44,686 nucleotides of DNA from Verrucomicrobiota bacterium (GCA_020831625.1 JAFIGD010000042.1:1-44686), one strand, 5' to 3'. Shown: positions 32,978 to 41,942, counted from the stretch's first letter. Translations and numbers: made by a program. The notes: generated by a model from the sequence alone, not told the origin.

Positions 32978-34702
32978 TTATGCGGCATTTCGTCGCAAGT
33001 CCAGATTATCGCGGGTATTTTTGGGTGTTCTCAGGTTGGAGAGGATGCGGCAGGTGTTGGGGGGCGGGTCGGCTTTGAGCCAGGTGAGTTTGGCGTCTTT
33101 TTGGGTGGCGTTCATGGAGCCGTCGACGTGTTCGGCTTCGCAGACGAGGGGGTGTTGGAGCTGGGTCTCGTTGTCGTTGTAGGCTTCGACGACGGCCTGG
33201 AACATGGCGGCGATTTCTTTGGAGCTGACGCGGTGGGCGCCGGTTTTGCCGGAGCCCGGTTCGATGACCTGGCAGAAGGCGACGGCGCGGCGCATGGGGT
33301 GGGCGGCGTCCTCGACTTCGCCGCGGATGCCGTGTTTGCCGAGGGCTTTCCAGCAGCCGATGATGCGGGCGGCGTCGTCGACTTTGAGCTGGTTGTCGTC
33401 GTCGGCGAGGAGTTCCTGGAGGCGGTCGCTGACGTGTTGGCTGTCGATGGTGAGGACGATGACTTTGTAGTCGGTGAGGAGGCCGAGGTGGACGGCTTCG
33501 GAGAAGGTGATGACGTGGAGCTGTTCCCCGAAGAGGTCGGGGTTGTCCATGGAGCAGAGGGTGATGTTGTCGCGTTCGGCGGTGGCCTGGGCGAGGGGGT
33601 TGTAGATGCGCGGGGTGGCGGTCATGTAGAGGCGCCGGACGGCGCGGAGGAAGTCGGGGTCGTGGACGCGGACGAAGTTGCTTTCGGCCTGGTCGTCGAA
33701 GGTGGCGCCGGTGGTGCGGTGGGCTTCGTCGCAGATGACGAGGTCGAAGGGGGGGAGGCCGTGGAGGTGCTGGGCTTCGCTGAGGACCTGGATGGAGTGG
33801 TAGGTGGAGAAGACCACGCTCATGTGGCGGGGATCGTGGCGCTTTTGCATCTCGGCGGCGAGGCGTTTGGCGTCGGTGGTGGCGGGATAGCGGAGTTCGT
33901 GCACGAAGGTGGCGACCACGTCTTCGTCGCGTTTGCGCTTTTTGCCGACTTCGTCGTCGGAGCAGACGGCGAAGGCGTGGAGGGGGGTGGCACTTTCCTG
34001 GGTCCATTCGGTGAGGGACTGGGAGAGGAGGGCGAGGCTGGGGACGAGAAAGACGACGCGTTTGCCGGGTCCGGCGAGTTCTTCGGCGATTTTGAGGGAG
34101 GTGAAGGTTTTGCCAGTGCCGCAGGCCATGATGAGTTTGCCGCGGTCGGCGGTTTTGAGGCCGCGGAGGACGGCGTTTTTGGCGGAGGTCTGGTGGGGAC
34201 GGAGGGTTTTCTTTGCTTTGAGGACGGGCGGGGCGCCGGGCTGGAAGCGGGACCAGTCGATTTGGCTGTTTTCGAGGTCGTGGAGATCGATTTTGGTGAC
34301 GGGCGGCTGTTGTCCGGCGAGGGCCTGCTCGGCGTTGTCGGTCCAGGCGGCGGCGGTGGTGACGATGACGCGATGGGTGAAGGGTTTCTGACCGGAGGCG
34401 GTGAAGAAGCTGTCGATGTCGCTTTTTTGGACGCGGTGGTCTTCGGCGTAGAATTTGCACTGGATAGCGTGGGTTTCGGCGGTGCCGCGGGTACGGGCAA
34501 CGAGGTCGATGCCGGTGTCTTTGGCGGTGAAGCCGTTTTCGCGGGCCCAGTCGGTGTAGGTCCAGACCTGTTCGTAGAGGTCGGCGTAGGTGGCCTCGTG
34601 GCGGAGGTAGGCGAGGATGAGTTCCTCGAAATAGGTGCCTTTTTCGCGTTCGGTGAGGGAGGCGGCGCGGTAGGTGTGGAGGAGCTGTTGCAGGGGTGAC
34701 AT
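32978..34702 (-). pseudogene. Type ISP restriction-modification enzyme, N-terminal fragment
   Basis: The frame begins at ATG 34702 and encodes an Mrr-like nuclease domain ('KDTGIDLVAR', then 'AIQCKFYAEDHR': Asp66, Gln81, Lys83) and a superfamily 2 helicase. Motif I is 'MACGTGKT' (about 192-199), motif II 'DEAH' (324-327) and motif III 'TATP' (about 358). Native sequence ends at 'TCRILSN', just before helicase motifs V and VI. The last ~17 codons (TPKNTRDNLDLRRNAA) are foreign read-through into the inserted segment. Helicase motifs V/VI and the adenine methyltransferase domain are absent, so the enzyme cannot be functional. The C-terminal end survives at 29902-30625. Confidence 0.88.
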
Positions 34703-34752
34703 TTGTTCCGTTTGGTATGGGATGGAACGGGGATGTCAATAGTGAGTGTGGA

Positions 34753-34808
34753 GTGACGAATGACGAGTGACGAATGACGAGTGACGAATGACGAGTGACG
34801 AGTGACGA
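34753..34808. repeat. Heptamer tandem repeat (RTGACGA)
   Basis: Eight contiguous heptamers alternating GTGACGA and ATGACGA (the last two both GTGACGA). They lie 51 bases upstream of the ISP N-terminal start codon, and so in its leader region. There are no spacers, so it is not CRISPR. Confidence 0.9.
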
Positions 34809-35090
34809 ATAGGGCTTGGGGAGGAGTAACGGGCAGAGGAACGCAGACCCTGTCCGCCGCAGCAGCGAAGCGCGAAGGAGGAACACCGCGTCGGCCGGGG
34901 TGGAGGGGCTAATGAGGAGCAAAAAGCGAACGCCGAACCCGCCGCAGCAGGCAAGCATCGGAGTTTCTCCTCGCCCCAAGGCTGACGCTTTCGCCGTAAA
35001 TGAGTTAAAACCGATTCCGACGGTCGGAAGAGGGGGTTGAAACCCCAAGATCCGTGAGCCGTCGCGACGGAAATCCCTTTTTGGACGCGA

Positions 35091-35150
35091 TTCCATGGGT
35101 TGAAACCCATGGCTACGCGTGGGACTGTCGCTACGCGACAGCATGGGTTC
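35091..35150 (+). repeat. Dispersed palindromic repeat (CCCATGGCTACG family), copy 2
   Basis: Matches 20754-20815 over about 60 bases: GCGATTCCATGGGTTGAAAC, then CCCATGGCTACGCGTGGGAC and GTCGCTACGCGACAG. GTCGC/GCGAC arms can fold. It sits between the ISP start and the secreted-protein gene. Confidence 0.75.
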
Positions 35151-35318
35151 CGGCGTTGCCGGGGTGAATAGGCCTCTTCGGGGACTGGAAGGGGAAAGAG
35201 GAGGAAAGCGAACCGTAAGTCCAAGGATATTTACCTGCCGCAGGCGGGCTGTGGGGCACGGGTGTTTTGAACAGAAGGATGCAAAGAAAAAAAACACCTT
35301 CTGTACAAAACCCGGGGC

Positions 35319-37268
35319 CTATTCCTCGTTGAAGGAGGTGTTGCCTTCGCGGTCCATGGAGGAGGTGAAGACTTTGCCGCCGGCGTTGACGGTGAGGGTG
35401 CCTTCTTTCCAGCCGAGATCGAGGACGGGGTGTCCGGACGCGACGCGGAGGAGCGCCCATTCTTCGGGGTTGTCGAAATCGCGGACGGTCCCGTTGCGGT
35501 TCACGCCGGCCATGCCGTTATCGGAGGGGAACTCCAGTTCGATGAAACCGCCGCCGCTTCCGGTGAGGCGGGCGACACCCTCGTCGAGGCGGTCCACATT
35601 CAGTACCGCTTTTTCGCGAACGGCCCGCCGGAAGGCGGCCATGTTCCGGTGGGTGGAGCTGTCGCCCACCTCCATGGCGAAGCCGTGGTAGGGTCCGCCG
35701 CTTTTGGGGGCGTGAAGGCTGTGCTCCACGGAGAGTTCCCGCGCGGCACGGCCGGTCGGCTCTTTGACACCGGGTTCTCCAAGGTGAATGGGCCAGAGGG
35801 CCAGCCAGGTGTTTTCAAATTCGATGAACCAGATGTCGTTCTCCAGTTCGCGTTTGGCGTCCTTGGGAAGTTGGAAGACGAAGTGTTCGCCTTCGCTGCT
35901 GTCGCGCAGCCAGATGAGCAGGTTTTGATACTGGGCGATCTGCACGCCGCGGTCGATGCCGAGGCGGGGCATGTTGTCCTGCGAAGAGGTGGCGGCCACG
36001 AAATAGTCGACACCGCGTTCGCTGTGTTCGACGACGAGGTTGAACGGGGCGATATCGTTTTCGGGGCCGCGGGGGGTGATGCTTCCGAGCATGTAGTTTT
36101 CCCCGATGTACATGGTTTCGAAGTGACGGGGGCGGTGGCTGTCATCCCCGTCCTGTTCCCAGTTCTGGTAATTGATTTTGGTGGACAGCAGTTCCACGGG
36201 TTTGGGAAAATCTTTCTGTGCGAGGGCCATCACGGCGGCGGGGGGACGATAGGCGCTGAGGATGGCATGGACCTGATCGGCTTCGAAGTGCTGGCCGCCG
36301 TCCTCATGTCCCCCGAAATAGATCCAGGCGAAATTGGCGAAATCTCCGCCCATGGGACGGTTCGCGCGGGAGAAACTGTTGTCGCGTTTGGCGGGCCGAA
36401 CCATGCCGCCCCGGTAATATTTCAGGGCCATTATGGTGGCGAGCTGATCCAGCGCGGCCTTGGCCACCCCCTTGATTTGCTCGTCTTTGGCGAAGTCGTA
36501 CAAATTCAGATACGCGGCGAAGGTGTGGCCGTGATAGGTGGCGGAGTCCCATTCGCCCATGCCGATGTTGTAGAGCGCCCAGACATAGCGGTTGATGTGG
36601 TCCCGGTAGATCTCCATCGTTTCCTCGTTGCCGGTTTCCTCGGCCATCAGGAAGGTGGAGGTGGTGGACATGGCGAAAAGATTGTCGGTTCGGCGGCCGT
36701 CGACCTGACGGTTCCCGAAGCGCTCGGGGGTCCAGCCCTGCAGGTTTGGGTTATAGCGCTGGAAGACGGGGTGGGGGGTGTTGCGGGGATCGGTGCGGGT
36801 CCAGTTGTCCGCGCCGCGCTTCATGCGGGCCCGGTACTCCGGGTTCAGCCAGGGGGCGAAAAAGAAATATTTGCGCATCTGCCCTTTGAGGGTGAAGGCC
36901 GCGTAGAAATCGATCCCTTCGGTGTGCTGGTGCCAGCTTCCGGCCTGGGTGTCTTCGGCTTCCAGAAACGAGACGGCCTCATCGCGGTACCCTTTCAAAA
37001 AGGCCATAAAGGCGTTCGGATAGGAGCTTTTTTCGTTTTCGAAGTGTTTGTTGCCAAACCGTCCCGGACGGGCATGGGTGTTGATCAGGAAATTCGCGCG
37101 TTCCCAGAAGGCCTCTTCATCGGCCTCATCCCATGCATTGAGCCAGCGGGCATCGATCGGATAGGGTTCAACGCGAATTTGACCGTTGTGTTCAATTACA
37201 TTTTGGGCGGAAGTATGTGTGCCAAGCAACGAAAGTCCCGCGAGAAGGGATAGAGTGAGTTTATGCAT
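35319..37268 (-). CDS. Large secreted protein, possible alpha-toroid polysaccharide enzyme
   Basis: A 649-residue protein with a clear signal peptide (MHKLTLSLLAGLSLLGTHTS, cut near residue 21). Residues ~50-380 look like a helical (alpha/alpha) barrel, with repeated Trp/Tyr/His-rich helices ('GSWHQHTEGIDFYAAFTLKG', 'YGHTFAAYLNLYDFAKDEQ' style). The rest is beta-rich ('GVDYFVAATSSQDNMPRLG', 'SGHPVLDLGWKEGTLTVNAG'). That two-part build is shared by heparinase-type lyases and several glycoside hydrolases, but I cannot assign a family or catalytic residues. It is transcribed alone. A TTGACA hexamer and AT-rich stretch at 37343-37371 are its likely promoter. Confidence 0.75.
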   Translation of the reverse strand: MHKLTLSLLAGLSLLGTHTSAQNVIEHNGQIRVEPYPIDARWLNAWDEADEEAFWERANFLINTHARPGRFGNKHFENEKSSYPNAFMAFLKGYRDEAVSFLEAEDTQAGSWHQHTEGIDFYAAFTLKGQMRKYFFFAPWLNPEYRARMKRGADNWTRTDPRNTPHPVFQRYNPNLQGWTPERFGNRQVDGRRTDNLFAMSTTSTFLMAEETGNEETMEIYRDHINRYVWALYNIGMGEWDSATYHGHTFAAYLNLYDFAKDEQIKGVAKAALDQLATIMALKYYRGGMVRPAKRDNSFSRANRPMGGDFANFAWIYFGGHEDGGQHFEADQVHAILSAYRPPAAVMALAQKDFPKPVELLSTKINYQNWEQDGDDSHRPRHFETMYIGENYMLGSITPRGPENDIAPFNLVVEHSERGVDYFVAATSSQDNMPRLGIDRGVQIAQYQNLLIWLRDSSEGEHFVFQLPKDAKRELENDIWFIEFENTWLALWPIHLGEPGVKEPTGRAARELSVEHSLHAPKSGGPYHGFAMEVGDSSTHRNMAAFRRAVREKAVLNVDRLDEGVARLTGSGGGFIELEFPSDNGMAGVNRNGTVRDFDNPEEWALLRVASGHPVLDLGWKEGTLTVNAGGKVFTSSMDREGNTSFNEE

Positions 37269-37342
37269 GTGTCTGTTCCAAATGAATTCTGATTTCGATA
37301 TGTGGGAGCCGACGCCGAAGACGCCGGTGCGATATAAGTTAA

Positions 37343-37371
37343 CTTTAATGTATAAATATAGAGTTTGTCAA
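37343..37371 (-). promoter_or_regulatory. Possible promoter of the 649-residue secreted protein
   Basis: On the minus strand TTGACA (37371-37366) is followed by a very AT-rich stretch containing CTATATTTATACATTAAAG. No perfect -10 box occurs at 16-18 bases; ATTAAA or TTAAAG would serve. Local AT content contrasts sharply with the GC-rich genes on both sides. Confidence 0.3.
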
Positions 37372-37375
37372 GGGC

Positions 37376-38083
37376 TCAGTTGCCGCGGAGGTTTCCGAGG
37401 CCGCCGTCGATGTGCAGGATCTGTCCGGTGACCCAGGTTTGGTCTGGATGGATGAGCCAGGCGAGAGCAGAGGCGATGTCGTCGGGGGTGCCGATGCGGC
37501 CGAGGGGGTGCATTTTTTCGGAAACGGCCCGGGCGGGGCCCCGGGTGAGGCGGGCGGTCATGGGGGTTTCGGTGAGTCCGGGGGCGACGGCGTTGACGCG
37601 GATATTTTTGCGGGCGCAGGTGGCGGCGGCGGAGCGGGTGAGCCCTTCAATCGCGCCTTTGGCGGCGGCGATGGTTTCATGATTGACCATGCCGGTGCCC
37701 GCGGCCACGGAGGACATGAGGGCGATGCTGCCGCCGTTGGGCATTTTCTCGACGGCTTCCCGGAGAATGGTGAAGCTGCTGAACACATGGATGCGCATGA
37801 CCTCGGTGAACTCGGCGGGGGTGGTGCGGTGGAGGGGTTTGAGGAAAAGATTGCCGATGCAGTTGACGACGGCATCCACGGAATCATGGCCTTCGAAGGC
37901 CCTGGCGGCTTCGCCGGGGCGGGTGGCGTCGGCTTCGACTTTGTGGACGGAGGCTGGGAGGTCGTCCAGGCGGCTGAGATCGCGGCTGACAGCGGTGATG
38001 CTGAAGTCGTCGGCCAGGCGGCGGACGAGGGCCTGGCCGATGCCGCCGGAGGCGCCAAAGAGAATGAGGACGGGTTTTGACAT
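37376..38083 (-). CDS. SDR-family protein lacking the catalytic tyrosine
   Basis: A 235-residue short-chain dehydrogenase/reductase fold. The nucleotide-binding turn is 'GASGGIGQ' (10-17), the 'NCIG' motif stands in place of NNAG (74-77), and the C-terminus is 'APGLTETPMTARL' and 'VTGQILHIDGG'. In the active site Ser125 and Lys142 are present, but the residue at Tyr position 138 (S-x12-Y-x3-K) is Ile, confirmed by the ATC codon. Normal hydride transfer chemistry is therefore unlikely. It follows the photolyase gene by 27 bases in the same direction, so the pair is an operon. Possible roles are flavin handling or a structural partner of the photolyase. Confidence 0.88.
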   Translation of the reverse strand: MSKPVLILFGASGGIGQALVRRLADDFSITAVSRDLSRLDDLPASVHKVEADATRPGEAARAFEGHDSVDAVVNCIGNLFLKPLHRTTPAEFTEVMRIHVFSSFTILREAVEKMPNGGSIALMSSVAAGTGMVNHETIAAAKGAIEGLTRSAAATCARKNIRVNAVAPGLTETPMTARLTRGPARAVSEKMHPLGRIGTPDDIASALAWLIHPDQTWVTGQILHIDGGLGNLRGN

Positions 38084-38110
38084 GGGGTAATCTCCGGGAA
38101 GGGTTTGGGT

Positions 38111-39646
38111 TTAAAGGGTTTGGATCAGGTGCCGGGCCTGCTTGCGGATGGCGGATAGTTCGGTGTCGTCGATGCGGTCGAGATTGCGGACCTGCAGGCT
38201 CATGCGGGGATTGGCGGCGAGTGTGTCGCGGTGCCGGTCGAGAAAATCCCAGTAGAGGGTGGTGAAGGGGCAGGCGTCGTCGCCGGTGCGGTTGGCGGGG
38301 TTGTAGCGGCAGGATGCGCAGGCGTTGCTCATGCGCTGGATATATTTTCCGGTGGCGGCATAGGGTTTGCTGGCCATGATGCCGCCGTCGGCGTATTGGG
38401 ACATGCCGAGGGTATTGGGGAGTTCGACCCACTCGACGGCGTCGAGGTAGACGGCCAGGTACCATTCGTGGGTCTGGCGGGGATCGACACCGAGGAGGAG
38501 GGAGAAGAGACCGGTGACCATGAGGCGCTGGATGTGATGGGCGTAGCCAAAGGTGAGGGTCTGGGTGAGGGCGTCGCGCATGCAGGCCATGTCGGTTTCG
38601 CCGGTCCAGTACATCCCGGGCAGATCACGGGTGGCGTTGAGAGCGTTTTTTTGGAGGTAGCCGGGCATTTCCATCCAGTAAATTCCGCGGACATATTCGC
38701 GCCAGCCGATGAGTTGACGGATGAAACCCTCCGCGGCTTCGAGGGGAATGCGGTCAGGATTGGCCCGCCAGGCCTTCTCGACCGCTTTGCAGACGGTGAC
38801 CGGATCGATAAGCTTCACATTGAGCGCGCAGGAGAGCCGGGCGTGATAGAGAAACGGTTCGCCGGTCCAGATGGCGTCCTGATATTTTCCGAAGAGAGGG
38901 AGGCGGTGTTCGATGAAATCCTCCAGCGCTTCGGCGGCCTGAGCGGGGGTGACCGGCCAGTCGAAGGTGTTGAGGTCGCCGGGATGATTCGGGAAACGGG
39001 TGTTGATTTCGTCGAGAACTGCGCGGGTGATGCCGTCGGGCGGGAAGCGCTTACCCTGCGGGAGGTTTTCGGGACCGCTTTTGGGAAAGGCGGAGCGGTT
39101 GGCGGCATCGTAATTCCATTTGCCGCCCTCGGGATTGCCGTCGGCATCCAGGAGCAGTCCGGACTGCTTGCGCATTTCCCGGTAGAAGTATTCCATGCGG
39201 AGCTGTTTGCGTCCCTTGGCGTATTCGCGGAAGGCTTTGGGAGAGGTGAGAAAATGACGGTCGGGGAGCCATTCGAGTTCGATTCCGTGGTTTTTGGCGA
39301 GGGCGGTGAAGGTTTGATAGAGATGATATTCTCCGGGGGGCACCATGCGGAGTTTGTCAGGGTTGATTTGCCGCAGATCCCGCTCGAACGCGGATTGGAA
39401 ATCGGGGGTGTCTTCGGTTTCGGCGAAGGTGCGGTAGGTGAGAGGCAGGCCCCGGCGGAGAAGGTCCTCCCGGAAGTGCCGCATGGCGGCAATGAAGTAT
39501 GCAGTGCGGATTTTGTGACTCCATATCCGTGTGGTTTCCGCCGTCACTTCCGTCATCCAGTAGTGGTGTTCGGCGCCGGGTTCTCCTTCAAAGATGGCGG
39601 AGTGAGGGTCGAGCTGATCGCCGAGGATGATGTTCAGGATTTTCAT
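38111..39646 (-). CDS. phrB: Iron-sulfur (6-4) photolyase / FeS-BCP cryptochrome family
   Basis: A 511-residue prokaryotic (6-4) photolyase-like flavoprotein, the length of Agrobacterium PhrB. It repairs UV-induced (6-4) photoproducts using blue light, FAD and a [4Fe-4S] cluster. Four cysteines, Cys355, Cys443, Cys446 and Cys459 ('MACMRDA', 'NACASCRYNP', 'DDACPF'), have exactly the spacing of PhrB Cys350/438/441/454. The N-terminal 'NIILGDQLDPHS' antenna domain and the C-terminal FAD domain ('HHIQRLMVTGLFSLLLGVDP', 'NTLGMSQYADGGIM') are intact. It heads an operon with the SDR gene and is divergent from the DUF429 gene, whose start lies 44 bases away. Confidence 0.95.
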   Translation of the reverse strand: MKILNIILGDQLDPHSAIFEGEPGAEHHYWMTEVTAETTRIWSHKIRTAYFIAAMRHFREDLLRRGLPLTYRTFAETEDTPDFQSAFERDLRQINPDKLRMVPPGEYHLYQTFTALAKNHGIELEWLPDRHFLTSPKAFREYAKGRKQLRMEYFYREMRKQSGLLLDADGNPEGGKWNYDAANRSAFPKSGPENLPQGKRFPPDGITRAVLDEINTRFPNHPGDLNTFDWPVTPAQAAEALEDFIEHRLPLFGKYQDAIWTGEPFLYHARLSCALNVKLIDPVTVCKAVEKAWRANPDRIPLEAAEGFIRQLIGWREYVRGIYWMEMPGYLQKNALNATRDLPGMYWTGETDMACMRDALTQTLTFGYAHHIQRLMVTGLFSLLLGVDPRQTHEWYLAVYLDAVEWVELPNTLGMSQYADGGIMASKPYAATGKYIQRMSNACASCRYNPANRTGDDACPFTTLYWDFLDRHRDTLAANPRMSLQVRNLDRIDDTELSAIRKQARHLIQTL

Positions 39647-39690
39647 GTGGAGCGGCTTGCGGATCGGACCGGGGCGGTTAGGGTGGCGGA

Positions 39691-40467
39691 ATGAAAACAG
39701 ACGTGTTGATGGGCTGGGATGCGGCGTGGACTCCGAACGGAACCGGGGCCTGGGCGGTTGCGGTCGGCGGTGAAGTGGTATTGCATGAGGTCACGCCTTG
39801 TGGAGACGGGTTGTTGACGTGTCTGGATGAGATTTTGGGGGAATTCCGGCCTGCGGTGATCGCAATGGATCTGCCGCTGGCGGTTGGCGGGGTCAGGGGC
39901 TGGCGGAAAGCGGACTTGGAGACCACGCGGGCGTTCACCCGGTTTGGATGTCCGGTGCACAGTCCTACTGCTGAAAGGCCTGGGGCCTGGGGGGACCGGA
40001 TTGTGGAGGTGATGTCTGAACGGGAGTATCATTTGAGGTTGTCGAAATCCTGTGGCCAGGGGGTATTTGCGGAAGTGTATCCGCATACTGCATTGTTAGA
40101 GATCTATCGGCGCGCCCGGCGGCTGCCTTACAAGGCGGGTCGGTCGAAACAGTACTGGCCGGACCTCGGGCGGGAGGAGCGGGTTGAAAGACTGCTGCGA
40201 ACGTACCGGGAGATTTGGGGCCGGTTGGAAACGGCCTGGACGCTGCCGCCCTTTCCCGGCGTGAGCGATTCACCGCGCCTTAAAGAGTTGAAAAAGCTGG
40301 AGGATTTGACCGATGCGCTGGTGTGTCTGCACGCGGCGCGGGGAATCCAGACAGGGCGATACCGACCATACGGGGACAAAACTGCGGCGATTTGGAACCC
40401 GGATGCGGCGGGGCTTTTGCGCCAGACAGCGGATATGTCAGGAGAGGAACCGAAGAAGAAGGCGTGA
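39691..40467 (+). CDS. DUF429 domain protein
   Basis: A 258-residue DUF429 protein, a family with a predicted RNase-H-like fold and unproven nuclease activity. Typical features are the N-terminal 'GWDAAWTPNGTGAWAVAV' strand pair with acidic Asp9, 'VIAMDLPLAV' (second acidic strand, Asp55), the 'CPVHSPTAERPG' loop, 'FAEVYPHTALLEIY' and the C-terminal 'KLEDLTDALVCLHAA' helix with a conserved acidic residue. It starts 44 bases from the divergent photolyase gene, with a GGTGG ribosome-binding element. DUF429 genes often sit near DNA repair genes, but no direct link is visible here. Confidence 0.85.
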   Translation: MKTDVLMGWDAAWTPNGTGAWAVAVGGEVVLHEVTPCGDGLLTCLDEILGEFRPAVIAMDLPLAVGGVRGWRKADLETTRAFTRFGCPVHSPTAERPGAWGDRIVEVMSEREYHLRLSKSCGQGVFAEVYPHTALLEIYRRARRLPYKAGRSKQYWPDLGREERVERLLRTYREIWGRLETAWTLPPFPGVSDSPRLKELKKLEDLTDALVCLHAARGIQTGRYRPYGDKTAAIWNPDAAGLLRQTADMSGEEPKKKA

Positions 40468-40601
40468 GGTGCCCCGCGAATGTCTTTGCCGTCCCGCGAA
40501 TGCAGAGGAGGGGTGAGAGTCCAACGGATGCTTGCGCCGGACAACGGATATAAGACCGGGGTGATGGGGTTCTGTGTTGAGGTTGTGATGGAATTCCCAT
40601 C

Positions 40602-40618
40602 GGTGAGCGGTGCTCACC
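40602..40618. terminator. Hairpin between convergent genes
   Basis: GGTGAGC pairs with GCTCACC across a three-base loop, between the convergent DUF429 and larC genes. The + strand continues TCTTCCATATTTT, a weak T-rich tail, so it may terminate the DUF429 transcript. There is no T-run on the other strand. Confidence 0.4.
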
Positions 40619-40631
40619 TCTTCCATATTTT

Positions 40632-41918
40632 CTACTCCAGCTTTTGCCGCAGGGAGGCGGTGCTTTGTCCGCTGGATTGGGCCAAGTCGCGGAGAGACTC
40701 GTATTCGGGGAGATCGCGGGTGGTGCCGTCGGGGAGATGGTGGCGTTTGAGACGGAGCGGTCCGTGCTGGGTGTTGGTTTGGATCTCTTCGCGGGACAGA
40801 ATGGTGCGGGTCATGTCCAGTCGGCGGATGCCGAGGGTGGGGAGGCGGAGGAGCAGATGCCGGGTCAGTTCGTCGGCGCGGGCGGGTTCGCAGAGGACTT
40901 CGAGCATGTGGGCGGGGCGTCCTTTTTTCATGAGGATCGGACTCAGCCAGGCGTCGAGGGCACCGAGGTCGAGCAGATCTCCGAGAAGGTCGGCGCCGAG
41001 ATCTTCGGGGGTGACGTTGTCGAGGTTGGTTTGCAGGAGGGTGACCGGCTGCCGGTCGCTGGCCGTGCTGTCACAGAGGCTGAGGCGGAGGGCGTTGGGC
41101 TGATCGAGATCGCGGGTGCCCGCGCCCATGGCGGTGGCGGTGACAGTGAGGACGGGGATGTCGAAGGAGGGGCTGAGGGCTTTGAGGATGACGGCGCCGG
41201 TCGGGGTGGTCATTTCTTTGGCGACCGGACCGGGAAAGGTCGGCATGCCCTGGAGAAGCCGCTGGGTCGCGGGGGCGGGAACCGGCAGACGGCCGTGGGC
41301 GGTTTTGACAAAGCCGGATCCGGTGCAGACCGGTGTGCTGTACACGGCATCGGCAGAAAGTTTGTCGATGAGCAGGGCGGCACCGACGATATCGACAATG
41401 GCGTCCTCCCCGCCGACTTCGTGAAAATGAACCTCCTCAAGCGGGATACCGTGCATGTCGGCCTCGGCTTCGCCGAGATCCTTGAACATGGCGAGGGCGA
41501 GGGTTTTGACGGAATTGGGCAGATCAGCGTGTTGAATCAAATGGACGATGTCCCGATACGCGCGGTGCGCATGGCCATGATCGTGGGTGTGCTCATGCTC
41601 ATGCCCGTGTCCATGTTCATGTTCATGATCATGATCGTGGCTGTGCCCGTGTTCGTGCCCATGGGTATGTCCGTTTTCATGTCCGTGTCCGTGGTCATGC
41701 CCATGCGCCTCCGGCGCATGCCCATCGATGGTGACCGTGGCTTTGCGGCAGCGGATGGTGGAGCGGATGACGTCCTCAAATGAGACGGTGACCTTGTCGA
41801 GCCCCAGGCGGGCGGGCAGGGTGGTGATGTCGGACTCGGCGTTGAGAAGCGGCGCGAGAGCGCCGAGGAACATGTCGCCGCTGATGCCGGAATAGGGTTC
41901 GAGTTTGAGTTGGGGCAT
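40632..41918 (-). CDS. larC: Nickel-pincer cofactor synthase LarC, single chain with His-rich loop
   Basis: A 428-residue LarC, the CTP-dependent nickel insertase of the nickel-pincer cofactor used by lactate racemase-type enzymes. The N-terminal half has 'LEPYSGISGDMFLGAL' and 'HFHEVGGEDAIVDIVGAA'. A His-rich segment at residues 72-118 holds 23 His in 47 residues and is suited to nickel storage. The C-terminal half has 'TPTGAVILKAL', 'ETNLDNVTPEDLG'-type and 'PAHMLEVLCEP' motifs. In Lactiplantibacillus plantarum the two halves are joined by programmed frameshifting; here one uninterrupted frame encodes both. No larA, larB or larE is in the window, so the target enzyme is elsewhere. Confidence 0.93.
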   Translation of the reverse strand: MPQLKLEPYSGISGDMFLGALAPLLNAESDITTLPARLGLDKVTVSFEDVIRSTIRCRKATVTIDGHAPEAHGHDHGHGHENGHTHGHEHGHSHDHDHEHEHGHGHEHEHTHDHGHAHRAYRDIVHLIQHADLPNSVKTLALAMFKDLGEAEADMHGIPLEEVHFHEVGGEDAIVDIVGAALLIDKLSADAVYSTPVCTGSGFVKTAHGRLPVPAPATQRLLQGMPTFPGPVAKEMTTPTGAVILKALSPSFDIPVLTVTATAMGAGTRDLDQPNALRLSLCDSTASDRQPVTLLQTNLDNVTPEDLGADLLGDLLDLGALDAWLSPILMKKGRPAHMLEVLCEPARADELTRHLLLRLPTLGIRRLDMTRTILSREEIQTNTQHGPLRLKRHHLPDGTTRDLPEYESLRDLAQSSGQSTASLRQKLE

Positions 41919-41942
41919 AGAGGTTAGTGTAAGAGAACCCTT

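Larger units (their letters stand above)
34703..35318. other. Repeat-rich intergenic region at the right edge of the island
   Basis: No gene is supported. Contents are a heptamer array (34753-34808), a segment with GCCGCAGCAGCGAAGCGCGA (34858 on) that recurs inside both domain-V-like elements near the window end, and the second copy of the CCCATGGCTACG repeat (35091-35150). The mirror-image content of the gap at 20660-21345 suggests these repeats mark both edges of the variable region. A Pro/Arg-rich open frame across it (33006-35297, minus) is an artefact of high GC. Confidence 0.55.

Noticed and set aside
33006-35297. 763-codon minus frame and 532-codon + frame over the ISP gene
   Set aside because: Arg/Pro-rich or Gly/Val-rich shadows; the helicase motifs are in the third frame.
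40632-41918. Programmed frameshift in larC
   Set aside because: Both halves lie in one uninterrupted frame, so none is needed.
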